Shown: positions 11,532-23,030 of the stretch, piece after piece | Layout: each line of letters begins with the position of its first letter | Position numbering within the stretch: position 1 is the first letter of the stretch | Source: Eretmocerus hayati | Lineage: Eukaryota; Arthropoda; Insecta; Hymenoptera; Aphelinidae | Reading direction: 5' to 3' | DNA length: 64,000 bases | Assembly (NCBI GenBank): GCA_029851415.1 | Contig: CM056744.1 | Location: 65,280,172 to 65,344,171 of the forward strand | Translations under genes and position numbers: made by a program | Notes under the pieces: model-generated | The model's input: the letters and a program-made list of their open reading frames with translations, nothing else | What the model was told of the DNA's origin: nothing | Database searches by the model: none

Positions 11532-12855
11532 TCATTTTACGCTCAATTCTTCTACGCAGAATAGAACATTTTCCTCTATCAGTAGACCCGTGAGCGTGAT
11601 CGGGATTTTAGCATCATAACAGTTAATACACTTCATCACATTCCTGGATTGGCAATCTTTACTCAAGTGCTCACCAGCACAATGCCCACAGCATTCTTTG
11701 TTCACGCAATTTTGTGCATAATGTCCAAACCTGGAGCATTTAAAGCAATGTACAATGTTAATGTGATCTGCGATGCGGCACATATACCAACTGATACTGA
11801 TTTTTTGCCTATTTAGGAGTGCCAATCGATGTTCGGGCGAGGTCTCAATAACACACGATCTGGATTGTTTTTGGTCACGTACTGGGAAAAGGTGAACTAT
11901 TTTTACATCATTTAACGACGCACCGGGCAGATTTTGCTGAACGATACTCTCTAATTTCATCTCCAGACAGGTTAGCGGGGACATCATGAACTACGAGTCG
12001 CGGATTCATTTTCCGATCGTCTTTGAATTCTAATCCGATTTCAACTAATTTGGGATTATTCTGAAAGCTCGGAGACTGAAAACCTCCACCTTCAAGAATA
12101 ACAAAACTATCTGGACCATAACTCACTCGATCTATACGGATTTTAGACGTCACTGGGTTGATGTTCGCTTGCAGTGCCACTTTCGTACTCACAGAGGTTG
12201 GATAACGCGGTTTGGCTGATTCTGTGGGGCCAATTATGACACGTTCGGCAGGCTTTTTGATACTAAAGGATTTACCGCGAGCAAGGGACACCTTATTGGC
12301 GGGTTCTTTGCCGACAATGTTCGCTAAATTGTGTTTCAAAACCCCAGAATACGCCCTCGAAGAGTTGGTTGGCATTTCTCCTTCGATCGTGCAAATTTTT
12401 TCTGTAACGCGTTGAATATTAGCTGATACTTGATTGATAGCTACTTTACATCCAGAAGCAAAGTCATTAACCGCTACACTACTACAATAAGCACTGGACA
12501 TTCTAGAATAGGCATCAAACATCTCTAAGACCGCAGTACGCATTGTCTTTTTCATTTCGGCATCTTTCACACGACTAAAATATTCAAGCAGTTTGTCCCG
12601 GTGCTCTTTGACTGAAAATGCGAGTTGGCTTACTTCATCAGCTGTTAGATCTCGAGGCGAGGGAGATGTTGTCGTCTGCTTCGCTTGCTTGGCGGGGGGC
12701 GGTGTGCTCACTGTGAGTTCACATATATCGTCGAGCGGTCGCTTACGGGAGTCAACAGCGTTGCCAGTGCCGCGTGTGTGACTTGCACTGTGACTGGTAC
12801 CCTGACCTGTATCTGTATGCTGACCGGTATCCATCACTAAATTCTCGTTGCTCAT
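11532..12855 (-). pseudogene. ORF1: gag-like RNA-binding protein with CCHC knuckles (one frameshift)
   Basis: The frame opens at ATG 12855 and reads about 290 residues: a Ser/Thr-rich, low-complexity N-terminus, a mid-region, then RLVVHDVPANLSGDEI, which resembles the domain preceding the zinc knuckles in Jockey-type ORF1 proteins. A one-base shift near 11960 moves reading into the frame that ends at 11532. That frame holds CFKCSRFGHYAQNC (CX2CX4HX4C), a second knuckle CCGHCAGEHLSKDC and a third CINC start. ORF1 proteins of this type coat the element RNA and form the particle. The stop lies 12 bases before ORF2, so ORF2 is probably translated by reinitiation or a similar route. Confidence 0.8.
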
Positions 12856-13130
12856 TGACCACCTCTTGCAAATCCCGCGTAAAGATCACCAGCAGGCTAT
12901 TTGCAGTTAACCTCTTGATAGATATCAAATATAATTCTCATCAGAGTATTGGAGTCTGGACCATGATCACCGAGATAACACTCGCCATGGTTCAAGACTG
13001 CATTGCGCACGCAGTGATACCCTGCAAATACGGCCCACAGGTTAAAATATGCAGAATCACAGAGTACAAAGTAGGAGCGATAGAATAGTGCAGCCGATAT
13101 TACTCACCGAGCAGACGAATGAGCCGTAAA

Positions 13131-13767
13131 CGTAGAGAACTGTGTGTGTTCTGGTAGGATAATCTAGGATGTAACATAAAAGGGTTCAAAATCATATAAA
13201 TACTTGTGTGCAAGTTCCGTTGCATGCAATCTTGGAGCTACATGCACAAGAATAACTTTGTACTTGGGCTCGTCAGGAATCCTCAGTGCTCTTGAATACC
13301 TCCGCCACTGAGGACTTCTTCAAATCAACAGTGAGACGAGGAACTCCAATCCATCATAACTGTGAGAGGGGTTTGAAAACGCTCACTCACTTGCAGGTAA
13401 TGAAGTATTGAGGAGATGGCCATGCGATGTAAGAGATTCTCCAAGATAGTTGATTATGACGATACACCTGAAAGTAAAATGAATACTCCACGAAGTACCG
13501 AGTTGAATTCCCAAAAGCCAGAATAACTTCTAGGAGTAAAGGAGAGCGGGGTATGTCGGGCATACCTAATTGAAACCCGCTTGGCAACTACGATTTTTAC
13601 TTTAATCGGATCTGCGAGTGGGCATTCGACAGAGAAATATCTCAGGAATGATGGGATATTTTTTTTTTAATTTTTTCACTCGCACATTTTCATAGAAATG
13701 CTATTTTCTAAACCTTAATCATTGGGACACGATGGGTAATCGCGGGGTATAGCAGACAGTCGTGTAG
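13131..13767. other. Unassigned spacer between two retrotransposon insertions
   Basis: No gene or repeat is recognised. A T-run lies at about 13661-13668. The left part may still belong to the 5' UTR of the element on the left. Confidence 0.3.
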
Positions 13768-13826
13768 GGATGGATGGATGGATGGATGGATGGATGGATG
13801 GATGGATGGATGGATGGATGGATGGA

Positions 13827-13852
<26 letters not shown>
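13768..13852. repeat. (GGAT)n followed by (CT)n microsatellite
   Basis: About 14 GGAT/ATGG units (13768-13825) are followed directly by about 14 CT units (13826-13852), then a T-run and the 3' end of an R1-clade element. Open frames through it are pure repeat products. Confidence 0.95.
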
Positions 13853-13862
<10 letters not shown>

Positions 13863-14289
13863 TTTAAGGTGGTTGTAGGGCAAATACGCTGCGACGTACG
13901 AAGGAGAGGCACCGGTCAGCCAAACACGGCTGGCCAGCACCTCCCCAACAGTCCCGGGCTGGAATCCGCATCGATACGGCCATCCGAACCGGGTAAACCC
14001 TCTCTTCCTTCTCCGTTGGCGCCGGCCATTGGACAAGGGAGAGATCCACCATCTTACCAATCCGGCCCCGGCACCGCGTGAGCATTACTTCAGGGCCGGC
14101 GGCGTCTCACGCTCAGGATCGAGCGTCTCTCTTCTCACGACTCGCAGGTGTTGTTTCCCTTTCTTCGATCTTCTTTCATCTCTTCATTCTTCATCTTCTT
14201 TCTTCTCTCTTCTTTCTTCTCTCTTCCCTCTTCAGTGCATCAGATTCCTCCTGGAATCATTTGGGCCTCTTCTGTTTCAATCGGCAGAG

Positions 14290-17200
14290 TCACTGTGATT
14301 CGCCTGCTTCGAGGCGCCTTACTTCCCTCTCTTTCTCCTCTTTGCGGGTCATCACCAGCTTCATGTATCCGGTGAGTCTATCCCATGTCTCCTGGTTGCG
14401 GAGCAAGTACGGGACGAGATTCTCAGGTGTTAGTTGAGCACCCAGCCATTCATCCAGCTCGGCGCGCTCTCTCCGGGTGTTGCTGCACTTGAACAGGGCA
14501 TGTTCGGCGTCATCCCATTCGTCCCCGCATGACTGACATGCTGGGGTCGTCCTCTTCTTGAACCTGGTTAGATAGGAACCGAAGCAACCATGATCGCTCA
14601 GTGCCTGCGTCGTCCAGTAGTCCATCTCTCCGTGGGTGCGTTCCGCCCACTTGGCTACGTCACGGATCAGCCGGTGCGTCCATCTGCCGTTTGCAAATGG
14701 CGAATCCCACTCAGTTTGCCAATGCTCAAGGGTGGTTTCCTTCTCGTTGTCGCGGATGATCTCCTTCATCGTCGGAGTGAGTACTCGTTCGGCTCCGATC
14801 ACTTTCTGGCGGTCCCAGATCCTCACTCGCTCCGCGACGAGCAAGTGGATGGGCGGAGTACTCGCCAATACGTAAGCCGCATCTCCTGACACAGTGCGGT
14901 AGGCACGGATACTCCTCAGGGCCGCTCTTCGGTGGACAGGCCCCATTCTCTTCTCGATGATGGTCTTCTCTACTCTCTTCCCCCACACGGGTGCACCGTA
15001 CAGCATGATGGAGGTAGTGACGGTGTTGAGAAGTGCGCGCCTCTTTTCCTTGGGTCCTCCGATATTCGGCATAAGCCGCTGGAGCGCCACACCGACCCCG
15101 CTCGCCTTCTGGGCGGCTTCCTGGATGTGCTTCTTGAACGACCACTTGTCATCGAGCCATACACCGAGGTATTTCAGCTCTGTCTTCCGTGGAATCTCTT
15201 GCCCGTTGATATGAAACCGGGGTAGGTCAAACTTCCTACGCCTTGTGACCACGATTGCTTCGCACTTCTTGACAGCGAGCTCCAGAAGCCTGCTAATCAT
15301 CCACTCGTAGACTCGGGCCAGCGCTTCGTTCGCGCGTCTACCCAAGAGTTCCTCGTTGTCAGCCCATACTATGAGCTCCGCGTCGTCCGCGAAAGCCACT
15401 ATTATCACTCCTTCTGGCAGTTCGATAGACAGTAAGCTGTCATACTGGGTGTTCCAGTTGAACGGCCCGGAGACCGATCCCTGTCCGATTCCGGCGGACA
15501 GTACCCGAATCTCTTGTCCCTCGTCGGTGTCGTACACGAGGGTCCTGTTCCGCAGGTAGTCACTCGTGACGGCTAGTAGATAGGGGGGCACTTTACCTGC
15601 TTGGGATTGATAGACTCGCTCCCAGCTCGCGCAGTTGAATGCGTTCTTTATGTCCAACGCAATGATGGCACAGAATCCTCCTCTTCCTTGGTATGGGTTC
15701 CCTACCGACGCTTGAACCCGTTCTTGGACCGCCTCGATCGCGTGCACAGTGCTCCGTCCCTTCCGGAACCCGAACTGCATTGGTGATAGCCCACCGCCTT
15801 CTTCGTAGGCTTTTTCCACCCTGTTGAGCACCATCCTCTCGTACATTTTCCCGATATTGTCGAGCATGCTGAGAGGGCGTTGACCTCCTTGACCCTTAGG
15901 TATCAGGACCAGCTTCTGGCGTTTCCACTTGTCCGGGAAAGTTCCCGCGCTCAGACAGATGTTGAAGAGGTCGAGGAGTAGATCTGGCTTGTATTTGAAG
16001 ACCAGTTTCAGAGCCTCGTTTGGGATGCCATCCAGGCCAGGGGCCTTGCCGTTCGGCATTCTCTTCGCCGCTATGAGTAGCTCTTGCATAGTGAAGAGCG
16101 GGATGGGGTCTTCGCTCTCCGTAGGGAATGTAACTCTGGGTTCTCCTGCTGGGAAGAGGTCTTCCGCGATGGTGCGCAATGTTGCTGCATCGGTCGGTGC
16201 TGGGTTGCCCCTCCGGGGTCGGACCTTTGACATGACCACGCGATATGGCGTGCCCCAGGGGTCTTCGTTAACCATGTCGCAGTTCGCCCCAGCACTTCTC
16301 TTTGCTCCTCCGGATGGCTAGAACGAGAGCCTTCTTCGCTTCTTTGTACGCTCTGTCATCTTCCGCCAGCGATGGTCGTTGCAGCTTCCTTGATCGCCAT
16401 GCGGTCCTCCTTTTCTTGTTGCTCGTTCTTCGTAGAGACTTGATCTCATCGGTGATCCAGTACTCTGGTTTCCTCCAGAAACATGGTGTTGTCCTGCGAG
16501 GCATCGACGCGTCGCAAGCTCTCGTGATGGCGGATGTTACCATCGCCACAGCCTCGTCCGAAGCGGAGTTCATCGGGAGATCTTCGACTGTTTCTATCGA
16601 TTCCCGGAATTTTCCCTCGTCCAGCTTCCGTACCTGCCACCCCGTTGGTCGCGGTCTGCGTGTCGTCTGTCTCTGTCCGTCAGTCCTAAGTCGAAACCGA
16701 ATATGTCGATGGTCACTCAGTGGTTCCGTGTCCAGAACTTCCCACGATGTCATACGTCCCATGAGCGACGGGCTCATGAACGTCAGGTCGAGGACCGATG
16801 ATTAACCTCCCTCCCGGGACCGAGTGTCGTGCCGGTAATAGGTGATAACCCCCGTCTCGTTCGCGAGCACTAATCCCAATGCCTCCATGGCATCAGCAAG
16901 TATTACCCCCCGTCTATCGCGCGGCCCCCCGCTCCAAGTCGGTTCCTTGGAGTTGAAATCCCCCGCGATTATAACTGGGCCCCTCCATTGCCTCACATCC
17001 TCTTCTAGGTCATGGAGCTCGTCTTCGAATTCGTGCATCTTGAGCGACGGCGAATAGTAGCAGCTGTAGACTGCTGTGCCCTCTATGGTCTTTCGAGCGA
17101 AACCGCGGCCACTAACAGCTGGTCCAGTCTCACGGATCGCAGGATTCATGATCTGGATCACGGCTGTCCTCCAGTGATCGAATGTGGATCGAGAGAATTC

Positions 17201-17320
17201 GCGCTTCCGAGGCGGTTCGGAGATAATCAGAACATCGATCCCTCCTTCTTTGGCTACAGCGTGTAGGAGATCGTCTGCGTCCCCGCTCTTCCTGAGGTTG
17301 GCTTGGATGAAGCTAGCCAT
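14290..17320 (-). pseudogene. R1-clade ORF2: endonuclease, reverse transcriptase, C-terminal zinc knuckle (broken)
   Basis: ORF2 starts at ATG 17320, which overlaps the ORF1 stop in the string ATGGCTAG. The R1-type endonuclease shows QANLRKS, ISEP, GDFNSKEPTW (about residue 120), VLDLTF and SDHRHIRF. A TAA at 16802-16804 interrupts it just before VLDLTF. A net one-base shift near 16275 (compatible with a 2-base deletion) separates the linker from the reverse transcriptase. That domain shows GIGQGSVSGPFNWN and FADD (about 640); the WN after GP is typical of R1. The C-terminus holds CQSCGDEWDDAEHALFKC, a CX2CX8HX4C knuckle. Length about 1010 codons. The protein would make and use the target nick; this copy cannot encode it whole. 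Confidence 0.9.
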
Positions 17321-19330
17321 TTCTTCCCTTCCTGTGTCTATATGTGGTTCTTGCCCTCTGGTACGCAGTGCAGTTGCTGGCCCCAGATCTGTGGTCAGAT
17401 TTGGACCCGATCGCCACACAGCTTAGGCATTTTGGTTTTTCCTTGCAAATCGCAGCAAGGTGCCCTGGTTCGCCGCATTGGAAGCAGAGTTTTGGTTTCC
17501 GTTCCTCTGCCTTCTCTTTTTTGCACCCCGAGGCCTTGTGCCCGTACTCTAAGCAGTTATAGCACCGTGGGATGCCACCCTTCTCGCGGATCCTGACTCT
17601 GCCCCATCCAACCTTGGCTCCTTCCAGTCGAGGAGATGGTGGGCCAGTCTCGTTGCGATCGAGACAACAGCGGTTTGGGTGCCGCGGTTGCCACTCCGGA
17701 TGGACTTGACTACAACGGCACCCTTCTCGTTTTCTGGTAGGGCCTTCGCGAGGGCATCCCGCACCTTGATTATGTCGACATCGTAGTCGACTCCGAGAAC
17801 CTCGAGGGTCGTGCTGTTTGCTAGACAGTGGACAGCTCCTTCTTGCCCGACGACTGGTGCCAAGGCTGCCTTGACGGCGGCGACATCGGTGCCCTTCTTG
17901 AGTTCAAGAAGGACTTGGCCTTCTTGGGTCTTGCGGATGCCCGTGACCTTGGAGCCTACTTCTTCATCGAGGTCATCCGTTTTTATCCTGCGCAGCATGT
18001 CTGCGTAGGTTAGCCCACCTTGTTTGGCCGTAACGAGGACGGCTTCGGGCTTCACCCTTCTCGGCTTCATTTTCGCTTTCTTCCCGGCGGCATCGTCCGA
18101 TCTACCGCTCTTCTTTGCCCTTCTCGCTTGTTTCTTTGACACCACTTCCTTCCAAGGCCCATTCTGCTCGGGCCGATTGGGCGTTGATGTCGAGCGCGGT
18201 GTTCCGAGACCTCCCGGTGGAGGACCGTATCGCGTCGCCTTCGAACCGCGTTGTTTTCCCGGTCGCGATTCCGGTTTCCCTGCCCCCCTTCCCTGGAAGC
18301 CACTACCCGACGCGGCCGGTTTTCTTGTGACCGGAGGCTGCATATTCCCCCTCGCTTTCAGGGTCTTTTCCGTTTCGAGGAGCGTTGTCTCGAAAGCAGC
18401 CCGCTTCGCCTTGTCTGTCGCGAGTAGGCCTTCGAGCGCGTGGCCTATCTTCTTGAGCTCTTCAATGTCACCCTTGGTCCCTTCTGGATTGCTGGAAACA
18501 GACTCGGCTATTCCTATAACCAAGTTGAAGTGCTCAAGGAGGAGATATGTCTTCTCCTCCGTCTCTTCCCGGCACGTTTTCAGGTCTTCCCATTTCCCCA
18601 TGAGATCGCCTGCCTCGTTTCCACTTCTCTGTCGTGCCGCATCTCTGGTTGAGGGGATGTGGTCAATCTCCACCCTATCAGGCACCTCATCGTGCACTCC
18701 CCTCTCGAGCAAACCGTTTTCAGGAGTCAGGATTGTTCCGTTCCCCTGGGACCCTATAGTGGAGTCAGACTCGCTCGAGTCTGAGCTCAAGTTGACGGCG
18801 TCATCAACCTCGTTGCTGGGTTGCGTGATCTGGATCCTGATAGCGGGGTTGATCTTCAGCAGCTTCTCTGCCGCCTCTCGTGCTTCTGCTGCAACTTTCG
18901 CGTTCATCCCTCGTTGGCTCGGAAATGTGAGCTTTGATTGTTTGAGCACTCGCTTCTCTGCTCCGTCACTCGGGCCCTTTCTCTTCCTGCTAGGGGTGAG
19001 CTCAGCTTCTCCATGGCGTAGGTTTTTTTCTCCCGCACCCTCCACCTGCAGCGTATTTCCATCGCTTGTAGCTGTACGCGTTATTCCACCAGCCAAGTGT
19101 GCCACTGGTGGCGCGTTTTGCATCGTTGCCCCCCCCCCCCCCCCAAGATCCGAATGGGGCCCCGCTTTACTTGGGGAATTCTTGCCGTCAATGCTGGACA
19201 TCATCTTCTTTCTTCTTCCAGGGCCTGGAATCGCATGCTGGCCGACCCCGGACCAGACCAGCACGGGTGTGGTGTGTTGTGTGATGCGTGTTCTGTATAA
19301 TGTTGGTATGTCTGTGTAATGCTTGAGCAA
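17313..19330 (-). pseudogene. R1-clade ORF1: gag-like protein with three zinc knuckles (one frameshift)
   Basis: The ATG at 19330 opens a frame of 593 residues, rich in Lys, Glu, Gly and Ser, with a helical mid-region (about 240-310). It has no recognisable fold until the RNA-recognition-like part before the knuckles. A one-base loss near 17620 shifts the frame. The correct frame then reads GWGRVRIREKGGIPRCYNC, followed by the knuckles CYNCLEYGHKASGC and CFQCGEPGHLAAIC and a third CLSC-start knuckle, and ends at TAG 17313-17315, overlapping the ORF2 start. In the R1 clade this protein packages the RNA. A C-run at about 19131-19144 lies within the frame and is a likely slippage spot. A second possible start lies near 19203. 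Confidence 0.85.
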
Positions 19331-19458
19331 GCGTAAGTATGGTGCGTGTAGAGTGTAGTGTGTGTGTTAGTGTAAGTGTAGGACTCGGGTCCGGAGGGGC
19401 GTCACTCCCTCAAGCTCCAAGTGCAACCCTAAGGTCACACCCAAAGCCCCCTACGGGT

Positions 19459-19508
19459 TCTCTCTCTCTCTCTCTCTCTTTTTTATTTTTTTTTTTTTAT
19501 TTTTTTTT
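19459..19508. repeat. (CT)n and T-rich junction between two R1-clade copies
   Basis: About ten TC units (19459-19479) and a T-rich run with two A interruptions separate the 5' end of copy 1 from the 3' end of copy 2. On the minus strand this is the A-rich tail of copy 2 followed by (GA)n and then the 5' end of copy 1. Confidence 0.9.
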
Positions 19509-21578
19509 AAGGTGGTTGTAGGGCAAATACGCTGCGACGTACGAAGGAGAGGCACCGGTCAGCCAAACACGGCTGGCCAGCACCTCCCCAACAGTCCCGG
19601 GCTGGAATCCGCATCGATACGGCCATCCGAACCGGGTAAACCCTCTCTTCCTTCTCCGTTGGCGCCGGCCATTGGACAAGGGAGAGATCCACCATCTTAC
19701 CAATCCGGCCCCGGCACCGCGTGAGCATTACTTCAGGGCCGGCGGCGTCTCGCGCTCAGGATCGAGCGTCTCTCTTCTCACGACTCGCAGGTGTTGTTTC
19801 CCTTTCTTCGATCTTCTTCCATCTCTTCATTCTTCATCTTCTTTCTTCTCTCTTCTTTCTTCTCTCTTCCCTCTTCAATGCATCAGATTCCTCCTGGAAT
19901 CATTTGGGCCTCTTCTGTTTCAATCGGCAGAGTCACTGTGATTCGCCTGCTTCGAGGCGCCTTACTTCCCTCTCTTTCTCCTCTTTGCGGGTCATCACCA
20001 GCTTGATGTATCCGGTGAGTCTATCCCATGTCTCCTGGTTGCGGAGCAAGTACGGGACGAGATTCTCAGGTGTTAGTTGAGCACCCAGCCATTCATCCAG
20101 CTCGGCGCGCTCTCTCCGGGTGTTGCTGCACTTGAACAGGGCATGTTCGGCGTCATCCCATTCGTCCCCGCATGACTGACATGCTGGGGTCGTCCTCTTC
20201 TTGAACCTGGTTAGATAGGAACCGAAGCAACCATGATCGCTCAGTGCCTGCGTCGTCCAGTAGTCCATCTCTCCGTGGGTGCGTTCCGCCCACTTGGCTA
20301 CGTCACGGATCAGCCGGTGCGTCCATCTGCCGTTTGCAAATGGCGAATCCCACTCAGTTTGCCAATGCTCAAGGGTGGTTTCCTTCTCGTTGTCGCGGAT
20401 GATCTCCTTCATCGTCGGAGTGAGTACTCGTTCGGCTCCGATCACTTTTTGGCGGTCCCAAATCCTCACTCGCTCCGCGACGAGCAAGTGGATGGGCGGA
20501 GTACTCGCCAATACGTAAGCCGCATCTCCTGACACAGTGCGGTAGGCACGGATACTCCTCAGGGCCGCTCTTCGGTGGACAGGCCCCATTCTCTTCTCGA
20601 TTATGGTCTTCTCTACTCTCTTCCCCCACACGGGTGCACCGTACAGCATGATGGAGGTAGTGACGGTGTTGAGAAGTGCGCGCCTCTTTTCCTTGGGTCC
20701 TCCGATATTCGGCATAAGCCGCTGGAGCGCCGCACCGACCCTGCTCGCCTTCTGGGCGGCTTCCTGGATGTGCTTCTTGAACGACCACTTGTCGTCGAGC
20801 CATACACCGAGGTATTTCAGCTCTGTCTTCCGTGGAATCTCTTGCCCGTTGATATAAAACCGGGGTAAGTCAAACTTCCTACGCCCTGTGACCACGATTG
20901 CTTCGCACTTCTTGACAGCGAGCTCCAGAAGCCTGCTAATCATCCACTCGTAGACTCGGGCCAGCGCTTCGTTCGCGCGTCTACCCAAGAGTTCCTCGTT
21001 GTCAGCCCATACTATGAGTCCCGCGTCGTCCGCGAAAGCCACTATTATCACTCCTTCTGGCAGTTCGATGGACAGTAAGCTGTCATACTGGGTGTTCCAG
21101 TTGAACGGCCCGGAGACCGATCCCTGTCCGATTCCGGCGGACAGTACCCGAATCTCTTGTCCCTCGTCGGTGTCGTACACGAGGGTCCTGTTCCGCAGGT
21201 AGTCACTCGTGACGGCTAGTAGATAGGGGGGCACTTTACCTGCTTGGGATTGATAGACTCGCTCCCAGCTCGCGCAGTTGAATGCGTTCTTTATGTCCAA
21301 CGCAATGATGGCACAGAATCCTCCTCTTCCTTGGTATGGGTTCCCTACCGACGCTTGAACCCGTTCTTGGAACGCCTCGATCGCGTGCACAGTGCTCCGT
21401 CCCTTCCGGAACCCGAACTGCATTGGTGATAGCCCACCGCCTTCTTCGTAGGCTTTTTCCACCCTGTTGAGCACCATCCTCTCGTACATTTTCCCGATAT
21501 TGTCGAGCATGCTGAGAGGGCGTTGACCTCCTTGACCCTTATGTATCAGGACCAGCTTCTGGCGTTTCCACTTGTCCG

Positions 21579-21580
<2 letters not shown>
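19509..21580 (-). mobile_element. R1-clade retrotransposon, 5'-truncated copy 2
   Basis: This copy is nearly identical to 13866-15940 of copy 1, with a few scattered substitutions. It stops abruptly at 21580 (minus-strand CCCGGACAAG), where (TC)n begins. The 3' end is exactly the same as in copy 1 (AAGGTGGTTGTAGGGC on the plus strand). Truncation at the 5' end is the common outcome of incomplete target-primed reverse transcription. The orientation is the same as copy 1, giving a head-to-tail pair. Confidence 0.92.
19933..21580 (-). pseudogene. R1-clade ORF2 fragment (reverse transcriptase and C-terminal knuckle), frame open
   Basis: The frame runs from the truncation point PDKWKRQ to the normal stop at 19933 without a break, about 549 codons. 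The first internal ATG is at 21510. It retains GIGQGSVSGPFNWN, FADD and the C-terminal CX2CX8HX4C knuckle. It lacks the endonuclease and the first reverse transcriptase motifs, so it cannot work as a retrotransposase. Differences from copy 1 include Pro to His near the truncated end and Glu to Gly right after FADD. It is a dead-on-arrival fragment, and the unbroken frame shows that it is recent. Confidence 0.88.

Positions 21581-21632
<52 letters not shown>
21581..21632. repeat. (TC)n microsatellite
   Basis: About 25 TC units directly abut the truncated 5' end of R1 copy 2. Confidence 0.97.
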
Positions 21633-21633
<1 letters not shown>

Positions 21634-22027
21634 AAAGATTTCCTATTAACAAAGTCTCCTCAGAGGATTGATCCGGAGAAGCAGCATCACTTTAATCTTT
21701 GATGGGCTAGGGCTTTGTTCCTTTTCTTTCTATCTCTTTTTAATTGTAAGTGACCTTCTGTCACCAGACTGAAGAAAAACTGTGATATTTCTGTGAACCC
21801 ATGCCCTTTATCTTATTTTCTTTCAAGTTAAATCGTAAAGTGTATGACTAGTCACAATTGTGATATATCTATCCTTGACCAAATTATTTCTTAATATGAT
21901 TTTATCAGAATATTTATTAATTTTATATATGTATATATGTGACACATATGAAAATATGCAGGTGTATTTTGTCGCATGACGAATAAAGGATATCTATCTA
22001 TCTATCTATCTATCTCTCTCTCTCTCT
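21633..22027 (+). mobile_element. 3' fragment of a retroelement with (TATC)n tail
   Basis: A non-coding stretch ends with GACGAATAAAGGATATC and about six TATC units (to about 22014), merging into a short (TC)n. The AATAAA signal followed by a tetranucleotide tail is typical of the 3' ends of CR1/L2/RTE-type elements and related SINEs. No coding part remains, so the family cannot be named. Confidence 0.55.
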
Positions 22028-23030
22028 GTGAGGAGGAAAGTTGTTCCCCATTGGTGAACTTGAGTAACTTCCAATCGCATTTACATCTGATCTGGTATGA
22101 TGACGGGCCCAAAAATGTCTGACCTCATAGGTTCGGGCTTATACTTCACTGCATAATGAAATAATCTTCACATCAGACTTTTTTGCAGCAGTTGTCGTAT
22201 CGCGCTAAAGAATATTCCAGATGAATAAATACCCCGAGAAATACCCGGCAAAATATTTTTTTCTGAAAAAGATACACTCATAATGAATGTTATGTTATAA
22301 ATACAACTATCGCGGTTGCGAGTAGGAAAATTTACGATCGGGATCGCGGAATCACCGCATTCAACCACGATATAAACAAAGCAGACGAATCGTCTCTTTT
22401 CTCTCTCACTCCCTCGTTGGCTCAGAATATTCAGATTCGACTCGAACGACAACTCTCGAATCGATGCTGCGCATTCGAGGGTTTGAACAAATCGAAGCTG
22501 TATTCGAGCATCTAATAAAATCGAATGGATGAATTTTTTGAGGTGGCGAAAATTGGCGAAGCGGAATTGAAGCTCCAGATGACAGAATCGGGGAATTTAT
22601 AACACAAACTGTGGGTCCGCAAGAAAGTAGCTCCAAATATAAAGGAGCGAGACGTTTGTGCACCGGGACGATGAAAATAAGTAACCTGGAACAAAGTGGG
22701 AGGTTAGAAAACCCCCAATTCAAAGTATGTAGGGCACGGCGCCTCGCTCGATTTTTTTCGTCTGCCATCACTCGCTATTCGAGGTGCGTGGCGACAGCCA
22801 CGCCGCCCTACCGGGCTCTGCTGCAAACTGTTTCGGTCCCAACAGCTGATCGATTCGAAATGGTTCACCGCAGCGAGGGCTGCCGCGGCCCCGGCAGCGA
22901 GTATACAAGGCCGAGTTTCTACATCAAAATTATGAATAATAGCAATATTGAATGTCTCACCTGGTGAATTCCAGTGATTTGGCGACTTATGGGGGTCGGG
23001 TATGCGGAATTATATATATTAATTTGAGTG
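22028..23030. other. Unassigned stretch
   Basis: No recognisable gene or repeat. A GC-richer patch at about 22730-22910 has overlapping frames on both strands and no family motif. It could be part of a promoter or an unrecognised element. Confidence 0.3.

Larger units (their letters stand above)
8377..13130 (-). mobile_element. CR1/Jockey-group non-LTR retrotransposon, two ORFs, tail (TTCTA)n
   Basis: Read on the minus strand the element carries ORF1 (12855 to about 11532), ORF2 (11519 to 8721), a roughly 340-base 3' UTR with an AATAAA signal (complement of about 8402-8407), and a simple-repeat tail of about four TTCTA units at 8377-8396. It has no long poly(A), as in other CR1-like elements with short-repeat tails. 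The 5' end is uncertain; about 13.1 kb is an estimate. ORF1 has one frameshift and ORF2 two nonsense codons, so this copy is young but dead. Confidence 0.85.
13853..19458 (-). mobile_element. R1-clade non-LTR retrotransposon, near full-length copy 1
   Basis: On the minus strand the element begins just after a (GA)n tract (complement of 19459-19479), with a 5' UTR of about 127 bases, ORF1 (19330-17313), ORF2 (17320-14290), a 3' UTR with a GAA/AAG-rich stretch (complement of about 14160-14235), a 3' end at 13866, an A-run of about 12, and another (GA)n tract. Length is about 5.6 kb, normal for the R1 clade. Three lesions were found: a frameshift in ORF1, a nonsense codon in the endonuclease, and a frameshift between endonuclease and reverse transcriptase. 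Both ends abut CT/GA repeats, as do the other copies in this window. Confidence 0.9.

Noticed and set aside
13770..14081. Frames reading poly-MDGW or poly-HPSI
   Set aside because: They are translations of the (GGAT)n and (CT)n microsatellites joined to the retrotransposon 3' UTR.
18024..19319. 431-codon plus-strand frame
   Set aside because: It lies antisense to the R1 ORF1, which has convincing gag-type zinc knuckles. The plus frame has no motif and is a shadow caused by codon bias.
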